Below are positions 31,750-43,049 of a DNA stretch of 64,000 nucleotides, piece by piece (position 1 is the first letter of the stretch; each line of letters opens with the position of its first letter). The translations under genes were made by a program, and so were the position numbers. The notes below the pieces were generated by a model. It made no database searches. It saw nothing but the letters and a program-made list of their open reading frames with translations, and was not told the origin of the DNA. Source of the DNA: Tetraselmis striata (lineage: Eukaryota; Chlorophyta; Chlorodendrophyceae; Chlorodendrales; Chlorodendraceae); NCBI GenBank assembly GCA_006384855.1, contig VCJN01001552.1, positions 310,001-374,000 of the forward strand, given 5' to 3'.

Positions 31750-33670
31750 CGCCATCGCGTGCGGCAGAACTGGCGGGAGTGGCGGCGAATCGGGGCGAGC
31801 GGGCGCGTGCTCCGGTGGGTTCGCGAGGGAGTGCCGCTACCTTTCTCTGGCGCGGCGCCCACGCCTTTCCACCGGGGCGTCTCTCTACAGGACGCTACGC
31901 CTCAGCAGCTCGAGTGGTGGGAGCGGGAGAGCCAGCGACTAGTAACAGTCGGCGCGCTAGAACCTGGCGTGCGCGAGCACTACGTGTCGCGAGTCTTCCT
32001 AGTACCAAAGCCGGGCTGCAACCAGTGGCGCCTTGTAATAGACCTGCGCCATCTAAACTCTTACTGCGCGGTCTATTCCATGCGATTCGAAACTCTGCGT
32101 CGCCTGCGGTACCTGGCGAAACGCGGCGACTGGGCGTTTTCCTTCGACCTGCAGGACGGCTACTACGCCCTGGGCTTACGGGAGGACGTCCGCGACTTCT
32201 TTACAATCAACGTACGTGGCACCCTGTGGCGCTTCGCGGCCCTCCCCATGGGTTGGTCGCTAAGCCCTTACTACTTCTGCACTCTGATGGCGGTCATGGT
32301 GCGCTACCTGCGTCAACCAGACTTCGCGACCTACAGCAGCTACGGCCGGCCCTTCCGTCGACGCTTGCGTCGCCGCAAGGCGAGCGGCGTTTGCCTCCTA
32401 CCGTTCATCGACGACTTCCTGTTTCTGGCACCGTCGCGCCAGCTGGCTCTGCGCCTATGGGCCGAGGTCGAGCGACTCTGGGGGCGCCTGGGCCTGGCCA
32501 AGCACCCCACCAAGGCGCACCCCGAGCCCACCCAGCAGCTGCAGCACTTAGGCATGGACTTGGACCTGGTCACTATGCAGTTCCGCGCCCCAGCGGCGAA
32601 ACTGCGTCGGCTCTCCAACCTGGCCCGCGACCTCCTGTGCATCGCTGCGCGCCACCGCCGCCACGCGCCGGCCAAACTCCTTGCGTCTCTCGCCGGGCAA
32701 GGCCAGTTCCTCTACCTCGCGATGCCTCCGGCACGTTTCTACCTCCGCGAGGCGCACACCGTCCTTGGCCGATGCTCCTCTCCGAGCGGCAAGGTCGTTC
32801 TGACGCGTCAGCTCATTCGCGATTTGGAGTGGTGGCGCGATGTTCCCACGCGCCACAACGGCGCACCGATTCTGCGCCCGGTGGAGACAGCCTATCTGCA
32901 CACGCACGGACTCCAGCCAGTACGGCTGGTATGCGGTACTGTGCGAAACTACGGAGGCACGCGGATATTGGTACGAGGAGGATCGTCGACGTCATATAAC
33001 GTACAAGGAGCTCAAAGCGGTACGTCTCGCCATACTGTCATTTTTGCCACGGCTGATGGGGCGCCGCGTACTTTTGTACGAGGACAATCAGGCGGTGGTG
33101 CATATCCTGTCCAATTTGACTACTCGGTCACCGGTGCTTATGGCGGAACTTCGCAAGCTATGGTATTTGCTGGATGTACACGATATTCGTTTACGAGTAC
33201 GGTACATTCGATCTGCGGCGAACGCATGGGCGGACAAGCTTTCGCGAGAGAAGGACTTTTCCGATTGGATGATCAATCCTCGTATATTCCGGTACGTCGA
33301 TCGCATCTGGGGACCTCATACGGTCGACCGATTCGCAACTATGGAGAACGCCTTGTTACCTCGGTACAACTCCCGGTGGACGGTCCCAGGTACCGAGGCG
33401 GTGGACTCCTTGGCCCAGTCGGACGCCACGTGGCGCGCCGAAGTGAACTGGTGCAATCCCCCCTGGCAGCTGCTGGACGATCTGGTGCTAAAGCTGCAGC
33501 AATCGGGGGCCGCGGCGACCGTGGTCGCCCCGGCCTGGCACGGCCGCCCTTGGCTCCAGCAGCTACACGAGATGCCTGGCTACAGAGGTATTGCACTACC
33601 CTCCTTCCCGCGATCTGCTCTTTCCCGGGCTGCTCGGGCGCCGCGCGGGCGTCGGGCCGCCGCCCTGGAG
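31750..33670 (+). CDS. Reverse transcriptase/RNase H region of the PAT/Ngaro-like element
   Basis: RT hallmarks in order: FLVPKPGCNQWRLVIDLRHL (about 32000), FSFDLQDGYYALGL (motif A, about 32145), ALPMGWSLSPYYF (motif B, about 32240) and LPFIDDFLF (motif C, about 32400). The RNase H part has KELKAVRLAILSFLP and EDNQAVVHILSNL (about 33010-33120). After it comes a domain with DRFATMEN, NWCNPPW and VVAPAWHGRPW, which follows RNase H in DIRS-order elements. Treated as a fossil. Confidence 0.75.
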
Positions 33671-33899
33671 CGTGATGCTCTTCCGCCTTCCCTTCCGTCC
33701 TTCTTCTACCGGTCGCGACGCGCCGGTTACGGGGCGTTAAGTGCTGCGGCTGCTACCTTGGACGTTTCCGCGGACGCTTTTCAGATCTCCCGTACAGATG
33801 CTCACAGCAGGCAACACCCGGCTGTGCGGTACGGGTTGAAATCGAACGTACCGTCTGCACCATGGGCAGCGATTATGCGACCTGGGCTACTGCGGTTAC

Positions 33900-35154
33900 T
33901 CGGCGACGACGAGGTTGGGCGCCGTGCCGCGGATTTCTTGATGTCTTCGCGCGCGGAACGTACCGTGCAGTCTTACGGATCTGAATTCAACCTATTCTGC
34001 GAGTTCTGCGCGCAAAATGGGAGACTGCTGTACATCCCTTGTCCGCTCGGTAGAGCGGTCGTCTCGTGTGCGAGAGGTACCGGGTTCGATTCCTGGCCGA
34101 TGTGTTTCGGCAATATCGGCCCGGCGTGTCCCGGGTTTCCTCGGTTGATGCATTAGCCCTTCGGGGTTCGAATGAGGCAATGGTCTCTGGGCTATGCCAG
34201 ACCTACGACTGCAGTTGGCGCACGAGGTCAAGTGCTGGGGCGGCTTCGGCCGATGTCCCGGGGCGAACTTTACTTTACTTTACGGCGGATCCGCCGCTCA
34301 TCGTTCGGTACATCTCTTGGGTTGCGGCACGTGGCCGCAACAAGGCTGGTGCCTTTGGACCCTACCTTTCAGCGATCAACGCCTTTTTCACCGATAATTT
34401 CAAGGAGCCGCCGGCGCTTGGGCCTTTCGTCAACCAGGCGATGCGCGGTTGGGAGCTGGCTCAGCAGGTGCTGGACGCCCCGGACTACCGGGTGCCTCTG
34501 CCTGCGGACGTCGCCCTCGCCTGTGTTCGGCGTGCGCAGCGGCTGGTTTCTCACAGGTCCATCGCGTGCGACCTGCCCACATTCCGTGCCCTGCTCGTTA
34601 CCGCGGTCAATTTCCTTTTTTGTCACCGCGCGGGTACCAGTACGGGGTGCGGCGTGCGCGATTTGGCGGTTGATTCCCGCAGCATTACGCTGTACCGTCG
34701 AGTACTTAAGGGCAAGCCTTCCGGGGCGCCTCGTCCGGTGCTGCAAATTTCCCGCGAGGCGCACCCCGAAATCGCGGAGCTTTTGGAGTTCTTCGTCAGC
34801 TGCCGCGATCACGTGCTGCCCGGTGCTACTCGGTTTTGGCAGCTCCCTGATGATGATCCCGGCACGTGGACCGCGGCTACTGTCTCCGAATGGGTAACTG
34901 CCGCTGCCTTGGCAGTTGAAGCTACCCCGCCTACTGGTTTCTGCTGGTCGTCGCACAGCCTTCGCAGTGGCGGGGCGTCCGCGGCCTCGGCCACGGGCGT
35001 CCCTGTGCCTACGATTCGCTGGCTTGGCGGCTGGAAAGTGGGCAGCGGCGTGGTCCTCAATTACATCGTGCCAGGCATCCTGGACTCCGCTGGGGCCCGC
35101 TACTTCTTCGGCTCCCTGGCACCACAGCGTTCCGCTGCTAATCTTTCACAGTGA
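33900..35154 (+). CDS. Tyrosine recombinase region of the PAT/Ngaro-like element
   Basis: The core-binding part has YGSEFNLFCEFCAQNGR, separated by the SINE from PPLIVRYISWVAARGR. The catalytic part has HSLRSGGASAASATGV (H-x-x-R box, about 34950), IRWLGGWK and the nucleophile candidate in VVLNYIVPG. It would integrate circular DNA at the AAT/TAAT core seen at both junctions. Part of a fossil element. Confidence 0.7.
34036..34283 (+). mobile_element. tRNA-derived SINE inserted in the YR gene
   Basis: The head resembles a tRNA: a D-arm-like GCTCGGTAGAGC, an anticodon arm around TCTCGTGTGCGAGA, and a B box GGTTCGATTCC at 34083-34093. The acceptor stem does not pair, so it is not a working tRNA. 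About 170 bp of unrelated body follows, ending in a CTTTA repeat tail (34266-34283). Position and tail fit a tRNA-derived SINE. Target-site duplications could not be fixed. Confidence 0.6.
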
Positions 35155-35728
35155 CTGGTTTTCACCGGTAACTGTGGCCTTCCGGTTTTGCCTGGCAACG
35201 TGACTCGCACTCGTCTGTCTAATCGTTGTTAAGTACTTAACTGAGTTTAGTCAGACGACGGACCGAGTTGTGCGGTCGAACGACTACCACCTGGAAAATA
35301 TAGCACAGTAGCCAGTCATCGGCTCTGTCTAGAATCTTCCAGGATGGGACAGTGAGCAGCGGACTCGCGACCGCACCAGCTCCCGACCTGTTTCCCTGCC
35401 TGCCTGCAGCTACTACTTAGCCAACTGTCTAGACCATAGCGCTCATCCCTTTTGCTGTTGCGCTTCACGCACCCACCCGTCCCACCCATCTTGTTTGGTG
35501 TGGCGAGGGGCTTGTAAGACAAGACACTCGCTTCTGGCAACGTGACTCGCACTCTGTCTAATCTGTTTTACAAATTAATACGTCTGTTTTGAAAAATAAA
35601 TTACTGACAAATCTAACGCTAAAAGCAGTATTACCCGGAAACAACAGTATTACAAGATCAACACTACAAGCCGGCTAAAAGCGGCCCGCATCCCGCACCA
35701 CGCTCAACCCAAGAGGTACCCGTAGGGG

Positions 35729-36711
35729 CACCTCCACAAATCCCCGGCGCGAAGCGCCGCTTAGTTAAGAATAAGAACCTAAAATATCAAGGCCGAAACC
35801 GCGGTACCCGTGCGGGCGCCCACCCGGAGGTACGGGCATCAGTACCCGTACCTTTGTCGATCAGAGATGCAAGCAGTCGCATCAGCATCAGATTGCGACA
35901 ACCTGTAATCCACCAGCATGGTGATGTGAGCAGATTCTCCGAGATGCAGAGTGCAATATGCGCGGCAAAATATCTACCTGTATCTCGCCGGGCTGTGGAC
36001 GACACTATGTGCGGCTGCTGAGCGCGTCAGTGCTGACTCACGGACAACGTGCGGCACCCCTTCCTTCCACAAACTCGCGCAACTACTGGAATGCTGACAC
36101 GCTGTAGTCGCTACAGACCAACGCGGAAAAGTGGGTGGAGTCCCAGCGCGCCTCGAGTATGCTCTCACACACCGCTGTCCGCCCGGATTCCCCCTGTTTG
36201 GCCACCGAGGCGCGCTCACCTGTCTAGTCAGTCGTCCTTGCTCGAACTACACATTGGGCTGCGATCTCCACGGCAGGTCCCGCGCCCTACACTTTCAGTG
36301 TGGCATAACCCTGTCGCGTTGTGCTCGGCACTGAGCGGACGGTGCCGGCGGTTTCTTTCCGGAAACAGGTCCTACAGTACTAGGTTCCTGTACGGAAGTA
36401 CATAGCACCGGAAAGGACCCGCCGCCTTCTGCTCCGTGTACTCCCTGTGACGCCTGTGGGTCGCCGCGCTCCGTCTTGGCATCAGGAACTTCCTCGTCAA
36501 GAAGCCCCGACAACCTCCCTCGCCAGGATTCCTGATCCTTCTGCTGCTCATTTGCTCTGGCGTGCTTCACGCGGGTCTCTAGAAGGCGAGAGGCGACCAG
36601 TGCTGCGTGCTGCCACCTGGCGCGCACTACGGCACCACCATATCCCCGACCCCCCAGTGCCCCAGAAGCGCCGCCGTCATATTACCTGCTAGCCATTCAG
36701 ACAAAATTTTC
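35729..36711. other. Upstream region of the BBX gene, no gene seen
   Basis: No conserved ORF. It presumably includes the promoter and 5' UTR of the B-box gene starting at 36712. A local GGTACGGGCATCAGTACCCGTACC inverted repeat occurs near 35829. Confidence 0.4.
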
Positions 36712-37400
36712 ATGGCTTCGCTGGCATGCTCAGTCTGCCGGGCGGCGGACGCCCAGGCGCTGTCTCTGCCGGACCAGACGCCCGTGTGCAGCGGATGCGC
36801 TCCCCAGTACGGCCGGCCCGTCCGGTGCCTGTCCAATGCGCCGCCCCCCCCCCCCCCCCCCCCCGGCGCGCGCGCTCGCCCTATCCAATGTAGTCGTCGA
36901 GCAGCAACCCTCTCCTCGGGGCTTCTACCTTCAATCATGACCCCTGCTTGCGCCCCCTTCCTTCTTTGCTGTTCGGGAATCGCCAGTCGTCCGCTCGCGC
37001 TGGGTCTGGGCAGAAGTCTGCCATTGGTGTATTTATTATGGATAAAGCTAACGACGATAGGGCGATGTCAAGGCCTTTAAGCCATAACGAATGGCCATGT
37101 GCCTGCGGCCATTGCTTTCTATGATCGGCCATTTCACAGAACCCTTTCGACGACGGCTCTGCAGAGGCCTAGCCATCGCTTCTGCTCCATCGCTTCTGCC
37201 AGTGCACTAGTACCGTGCACAATCTTGGTGGACAGTAGTCAGAGTGGTGGGAGGGTAGTGTCCGGCGCCTGGGCTGGGTATGGCCGCTGACGGAACAGTT
37301 CATGCGATACAGGCAGCGCGCCCCAGCTGGGCAGGAGCAGACGTACATAGAGCTATTAAAGCCGGAGAAGCCACATATGTGCGATATCTGTCAGGTACTA

Positions 37401-37432
<32 letters not shown>

Positions 37433-39008
37433 AAAAAAAAAAAAAAAAACAACAACAGCCCTCCGTTGCACCCTGCTGTTTGCTGATGATCGCGCTTTGA
37501 CTGCAACCCAGGATGCCCCTGCTTACTGTATATGCGTGGACGAGAGGGCGGTGCTGTGCAGAGAGTGCGTCCCTGGCCTGCCAATGCCACCCCCCAACTT
37601 ATTCTCACCCACAGGGACTGTGGTGACCGTCTATTTACCCAGCTGCCGCCTGTGCCCCTCTCCAGCTGTGACATCTCCATCCACAACTCGAACAAGTTCA
37701 CGGCGCAGCACTCCCGTTTCCTCTTTGTTGGCCTGCGCGTCGGCCTGGAGGTGACCCTTCCCTGCTCCTGGCGGGAGCCTGTATGGGTGACAATCTGCTG
37801 TTTCTGCCTGCGTGGCACATTACGGGTACTGACTCGGAAATAAGAGCAGTACAGACAAGATGTCGCCATAACCTGTCAGAGGTCAGATGTAGACAAAACA
37901 GTGGCGGAACTGCAGCATATGTGTATAGGTTGCAGGCAATGACCAATTCAAGGGCTATCACAAGGGCTGTTACAGGAGCGCCAGCACCAGTAATGTGATT
38001 GCGGCCTGACTGTGCTAGCTCGTGCAGAGCAAGAACAAGTCGGTCGTCAAGGAGCAGGTGGCGGCGGGCAAGCGCAAGGCACCGGCACCGCTCTCCAACG
38101 GCGCACCAAAGCAGCAGATGACGGGGGGATACAGCAGCAGCATCACGTCGTCGTCGCCGCAGCTGGTGCACAACGGGATGCAGTACGGCTCGCCCGGCAT
38201 GAATGGCATGAATGGCGGCCCCATGGTGGGCTCCATTTACGGCAATGGCAGCGGCAACGGCCTCTCCGCCTTTGCGCCGATGAGCCAAAACCCGATGCGC
38301 ATGCACAGCAACGGCGCGGGGCCCAGCACCCAGCAGGCCCAGATGCAGGCGCAGTACGACTTCAACGCCCCCGCCGCGGAGTTTCTGGGTGTCCCCGAGA
38401 TCAGCGGCACCTTCACCATCAAGGATGTGGACGCCGCGTACATGGCGGACGAGTTCGGGCAGTATGCGCCGGTGGGCGTGTCGGAGGATGTGTCCAGCCT
38501 GCTCGAGGTGCCGGACCTCGACTTCGGCAGCTTTGGCATGGGCCAGCAGCAGCAGCAACATCATCATCACAACCAAGGTGGGCCCTATTCCCCTTCCTCT
38601 CCTCCTGCCCCTCTCTATCTTTCACACGCACCTCCAAGAAAACATCTGCAAGAAAATGCCTGCTTTTTTCTCACCCAAACCAAATGAATATGCAACAACT
38701 ACATGCCGATATTTTTGAAAGTCGCGCTTAGCGCCCCTTAACAGTCTGATGTCTGTCGGTGAAAATCCATCGACCCAGTAGCAGAGGAAAAAAAATCATC
38801 CTGTGATAGCCGCCTCTGATAGGTTATAATTGCCTGAACTATCGACAGTAAAACAAATGCCAGCTGAAATCATGGAATTACCCCCCTTGATGAAATCATC
38901 AAAACAAGGATGGGAAGCATTAAAGTGACCTGGCACTGACTGCTGTTTTTGTTGCCGGCAGGATGGGGGGACGACAGTGTGGTGCCAGACATCTCCTACC
39001 CTCACTGA
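36712..39008 (+). CDS. B-box zinc-finger (BBX) protein, six exons, 309 aa
   Basis: Exons 36712-36824, 37313-37394, 37512-37564, 37666-37750, 38028-38577 and 38962-39008 join in phase at GT-AG borders to 309 residues. B-box 2 is complete: Cys61, Cys64, Cys73, Asp75, Cys81, Cys84, Asp85, His89 and His98 (CDIC...CVDERAVLCRDCDISIH). It is followed by SRFLFVGLRVGL, as in plant BBX20-25/STO-like proteins. B-box 1 at residues 6-31 (CSVCRAADAQALS...CSGC) is degenerate and lacks the histidine part. The rest is low-complexity Ser/Gly/Met, a Gln-His run near residue 285, and a C-terminus with DDSVVPDI. I see no CCT domain. BBX proteins act in the nucleus as transcriptional co-regulators in light and circadian signalling; that role is inferred here. 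Intron 1 and intron 2 each hold a 21-bp C tract; the second is fused to 27 As. Confidence 0.85.
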
Positions 39009-41174
39009 CCGCAATTCACCGAGCCGCCGGCCTGCCTGCAAGTGAGAACAAGCAGTTGCCGGCAGCAAATGGGCGGGGGGAGGGCAGTGCGGGGGCGTGC
39101 CCTGGCAGTACGGTACTACAGGTAGCTTTTTTCCCTGCTGAGAAGGTGCGAGTGGCGGGCGGCTGGCTCCGATGGTGTATTTTTGCGGTGGTGGATGGCA
39201 CGGGGCTCCGCTGGCTTGCAGTAGGCTCGGTTTACATGACCGGTATGCTTCGTGCGGGCGGGCTGGCCGGGGTAGGCATGTCCTGGCCCCCGGCTGGCAT
39301 GTGATGGTCATGTTGTGCGGACCAGGCGGACAGCGCATACTGTGTAACTAAATACAACTGGTAACTTTTCCAGCGTGTACGCCGACTCGGTAGCATAGAC
39401 CATCCCTCGCAGGGTGGGCAGGATGCCATGACATTTGATACGCAGGCCAGGGAGTTGAGCGCTGACAATTCAGCCGCCTGTGATGCAGCGGTGGATCCAC
39501 ATCACGGCCGCGGCGGGAAACGGTCCGCATACAATGGAGTCTGCAGACCGTTTCTGGGGATGAGTCGGAGGTGAAATGGGGTGTCTTGGGATATGAATGC
39601 CGGCATGCAACTTCTGCAGCCACGATACCCTCACTCATCTGGGTGGGCAGCGAATCGATGCTCCAGCACGGCGTTCCTGACTGGCCTATAGCGTGCGCGT
39701 CCTGTTCGCATACGACTACCCAATGTACAGCCGTAAGTACTACAGCTCATCGAATTACATCAAAAATAAACCCCCAGGGGAGACCTCTAACGCCGGTAAA
39801 ATCTCCTAGGATGCCGTTTTAATATCTGTTGTCCGGGTTTCGACGGTCCTCAGGTTTTGATACCAGATATTATGATATTGGCGTAGCATACTATTTGTGA
39901 TGTATTAGTACTTAAACCTAAACCGAGGGGGTTCCCGGGCCGATCTTACCCGACACAAATGTGCACCCCACTAATTCGACGCTGTCTACCGTGGCGGTTT
40001 TTTTATTTTCGTCCTTAAATTTGATGTAGTAGTACACCAAGTACTAAAAGCGCTTCGCGGCGTGTACGAGGAGAGTGCGATATCGGCGTTTTAGGAACGC
40101 CATGAGAGCTGGGTGTGCACCTATGATTCACGCTGCCCTTAAACAGACATCAACCTTGTCATGGCAACATGTAGTAATTCCACAGGTGGATGTACCTGTA
40201 CTGTTTGGCCGCATCCACATTGTATTTAGCGGAGATCCCAATTCATTTTCAACAGGGGCAGGGCAATGCTGTGAGGTGCTACCATTGGGGTTCACCCGCA
40301 TCCCGCAACCACGGTTGGCAGAACATGATCTTTTCTGACCCCGGGCGAAGAGAAGAGAAGAGAAGAGAAGAAGAGAAGAGAAGAGTATATATGTACCATG
40401 ATATCTCTGAGACTACACCACAAATACATGGGTGTTCCGAATGGGAAAAAGATAATTCTCATTTTTGGGGACCCAACTTCATGGCCCTTCATTATCAATG
40501 GTACGGCCTGTGGTATAGCTGTCCATATAGTCCTTCGTTGCGTCACTTGCCACCCCATCGGCGCAGTCCTGCAGCCCTGCGCACAATCTGTGCCCGTATG
40601 TCATTTGTTAAGAGACCGCATTTTTGGAGACAGTGTCCCATGGTGCCATATGGAGGAGAGGAACAGGAAAAGCAAGACCATCTGCCATTACGGCAGCTCT
40701 GTCATGTTCGAGTGCTACAACTGACTACAATGGGGAATTGCTTACAAGGCTAAACATGGAGGCTGCCCCCCCCCCCCCCCCTCCGCCCTCCCTCCTCCTC
40801 CTTCTCCCCAACCCGTCTGCCTTGCAGGAGGGAAAGAAACAGAAGAAGGCAAATGTTTCCGGACAAAGCACTGTGATGCAAGGACCTGTTTCATCCCAGC
40901 ATACTGCAGCAATCGGACGCACTCTATGCCGCTTGCTGGCGGTGTTATTGTATCCTAGGCGGTGATATTACAGAAAGAGAAAACAGGCCGCGGCGGGGTC
41001 AGCGGACAGGCACGCACAGCTCTTGCTGGCGCTACTAGAGGTTTCCAAGGGATTATCCAGATATGGTGACGTGTTTCATGTCGTACAATATGTGCATAGC
41101 TATACTGCGGCGGCTCGGTCATTGGGAAATCAGAGTATGCCAACAAATTGGAGTCCAGCGCTGCTCAGCGGGGA
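39009..41174. other. Intergenic between two convergent genes
   Basis: Holds the 3' flanks of the BBX gene (+) and the mTERF gene (-). It includes a GAAGA microsatellite (40347-40386) and a 16-bp C tract (40766-40781). No conserved ORF seen. Confidence 0.5.
40347..40386 (+). repeat. GAAGA microsatellite
   Basis: About 40 bp of near-perfect AGAAG repeats. Confidence 0.9.
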
Positions 41175-41200
41175 GGGGGGGGGGGGGGGGGGGGGGGGGG
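41175..41200 (-). repeat. Poly(G) tract, 26 bp (C on the mTERF sense strand)
   Basis: Lies 28-53 bp beyond the mTERF stop codon, so in its 3' UTR or downstream flank. Confidence 0.9.
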
Positions 41201-41227
41201 TCCTTCGGCGCCTGTGCTTTTGGGCAC

Positions 41228-43049
41228 TCAAAGAGTCTTGGGCGCCGGGTCGACCTTTCCGCTGGGCAGTTGCAGCGCCAGGAGATCGGTGGCCCACTTC
41301 ATGGGGTTGGACTGCGCGACGAGCAGCTGGATGAGGTTCTCGCCTGCAACGCCGCGCGCGGCAAAGATGCGGTGTAGATACTGCAGCCGGCTGACAGACG
41401 CCTCCGCCAGCTGCGGGTGCGCAGCCAGCAGCGCGCCCGCCGTCTGCCACTTGCCGAGCTTGGCCAGCGGCGCGAGCACCGCCAGGCGCGCCCGCAGCTC
41501 CTGCATACTGGCGCGAAGCACACTGTGCGGCGTGGCGACCAGCAGCGCACCCACCTCGGCCGTGCTCAGGCCCTGGCTGCGCAGGAAATCTACGCGGCCG
41601 TGCACCTCTTCCACTGGCATTGCCAGTAGCCAGGGCTGGAACTTGCCAAACGCCTGCATCTCGCGTTCCGCCAGCCCAATGTCATGCAGCAGGTAGGCCG
41701 CCAGTGCCGCCAGGTCGTCCGGCCGCCGGCCCGCACCCACAAGCGCCTGCAGCAGCGGCCCCGCCTCCCACCAGCGCATGCCAAACGTCTCCAGCGTCGC
41801 CTCGTAGGCCCGCAGCCCCGGCAGACTGACCTCAAACAGCCACGGCTGCGCCACCAGCAGCTCTACCGCCTCCGGCTGCGACAGGCCCGCCGCCCGCAGG
41901 AAGGACACCGCCGGCTCCAGCTCGCCCTCCACGCCCAGGGCCAGCAGGCCCGGCTGTGAGGACACCACAGCGCGCAGCGCCTCGCCGCATATGCCCAGGC
42001 TGCGCAGGAACATGAGCGCCGGCTCGATGTTCCGATTCACGCTCAGCTCCAGCAGCCCTGCAGGGAACACGACCATTGTCAGCGCGACTGGGCCTCCCGC
42101 ATATTGACCCACCACCAGTGTGTCATCTACCACATAAAAATGGCAACAAGTGTGTCGTATGGCAAGTGCAAATCATCGCGTGGTATAGCTAGCTGGCTGC
42201 ACATCACCCGGGCACAGTCACGAATCGTGCACAGACACTGATAGCCGAGATCAGGGTGCGCAGGATTTAAACTACTGGTATGCGGTCAGTCGCATATTTT
42301 TCAGCGTGAATATCGCGCAACGCATTCGATCCCTCTCGCGATCACACCCTGCTGTACTGCACTGAAACACAGCTTCTTGTAAGAGACAACCCAATGTTGT
42401 GGGCCGCAGTTCTCGGTCGGTAAAGGTTTGGGGTCTTTTCCGCAATCTGCGGGTGGACACGGTATCGTCACCTAAAACAGAAAGACGCAGTCCGACCTCA
42501 CTACGTAGGTGCCGCCGCTCCAGGGGAAATGGCGGCGTTGCCCACTACCGTACCTGGGTAGCGAGCGACCATCTGATCGAGTTCGCAGTCTCCGAAGCCT
42601 TGCCGCTCCAGGTAGCTCCAGGTGAACTCCTCCTTGATGGTTGGGAACTCGGCAATGCTGGAGCGGCGCGCGGCCGCCGTGATCCGCGAGCTCCACACGC
42701 CCAACTGTCCAGCCTCTAAGAGGCCCGTCAGAAAGTGAGTCAGCGACCCGGGCGGGGCCTCATCCACCTCCGCCTCGGCTCCAGGCCGCTTCTGCCTAGC
42801 CTCTGATTCCGCGTCCCCTGTGCCGGAAAATGAGCTCCAGGCGCGCGAGGTGGCTCCCGGAAGTCCGGGTGCCCGTCGACCGGCGGACGGGCGAACAGGC
42901 GCGAGGCCGCGGCCACTTATGCTTGCGTCAGCATCGACAGCAGCGGCAGCGCGGGAGAAAGCACAGCTACCGGTACCGCACGCAGCTTCCACGCACAGTA
43001 GTTCCTGCCATCCACGGGCGGCGAGAAATATCCGTCGGGTAGCTATCAT
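41228..43049 (-). CDS. mTERF domain protein, two exons, 441 aa
   Basis: Exon 1 is the complement of 42554-43049 and exon 2 the complement of 41228-42057. The intron (42058-42553) has GT-AG borders and joins phase 1 to phase 1. The first ~60 residues are Arg/Ala-rich with few acids (MIATRRIFLAARGW), a typical organelle transit peptide. From about residue 166 the protein is a chain of mTERF-like helical repeats, recognisable by Leu/Pro phrases such as LLALGVEGELEPAVSFLRAA, LLVAQPWLFEVSLP, LLVATPHSVLRASMQEL and LLAAHPQLAEASV. mTERF proteins bind organellar nucleic acids and act in transcription termination, RNA splicing or ribosome assembly in mitochondria or plastids; which applies is unknown. 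An upstream in-frame GTG region exists, but the first ATG in frame is at 43049. Confidence 0.85.

Larger units (their letters stand above)
30397..35562 (+). mobile_element. PAT/Ngaro-like YR retrotransposon with RT
   Basis: A fossil element of about 5.2 kb with split direct repeats: A1 (30397 to about 30650), B1 (35193-35223, GGCAACGTGACTCGCACT), A2 (35224 to about 35471), and B2 ending at 35562 with the B1 phrase. Parts in order: Gag-like, reverse transcriptase, RNase H, a C-terminal domain typical of DIRS-type elements, and a tyrosine recombinase. It is the only YR element here with a recognisable RT. A SINE sits inside the recombinase region. Otherwise it looks largely complete, with about two or three breaks; near-identical A repeats suggest a fairly recent insertion. 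Confidence 0.85.
25860..35728. mobile_element. Second TIR element copy, expanded by nested insertions
   Basis: The left end at 25860 and right end at 35728 match the 24937-25835 copy. Inside are a Gag-YR element (26001-29214), a short local duplication (about 29215-29430), a ~410-bp insertion (about 29590-30005) and a PAT/Ngaro-like YR retroelement (30397-35562). Removing these by eye leaves a sequence colinear with the 0.9 kb copy. Confidence 0.75.

Noticed and set aside
31320-31862. Minus-strand open frame opposite the Gag-like region
   Set aside because: Shadow of a GC-rich coding region on the plus strand.
34036-34100. Functional tRNA-Thr gene
   Set aside because: The acceptor stem does not pair and the segment continues into a repeat body with a CTTTA tail, so it is a SINE head.
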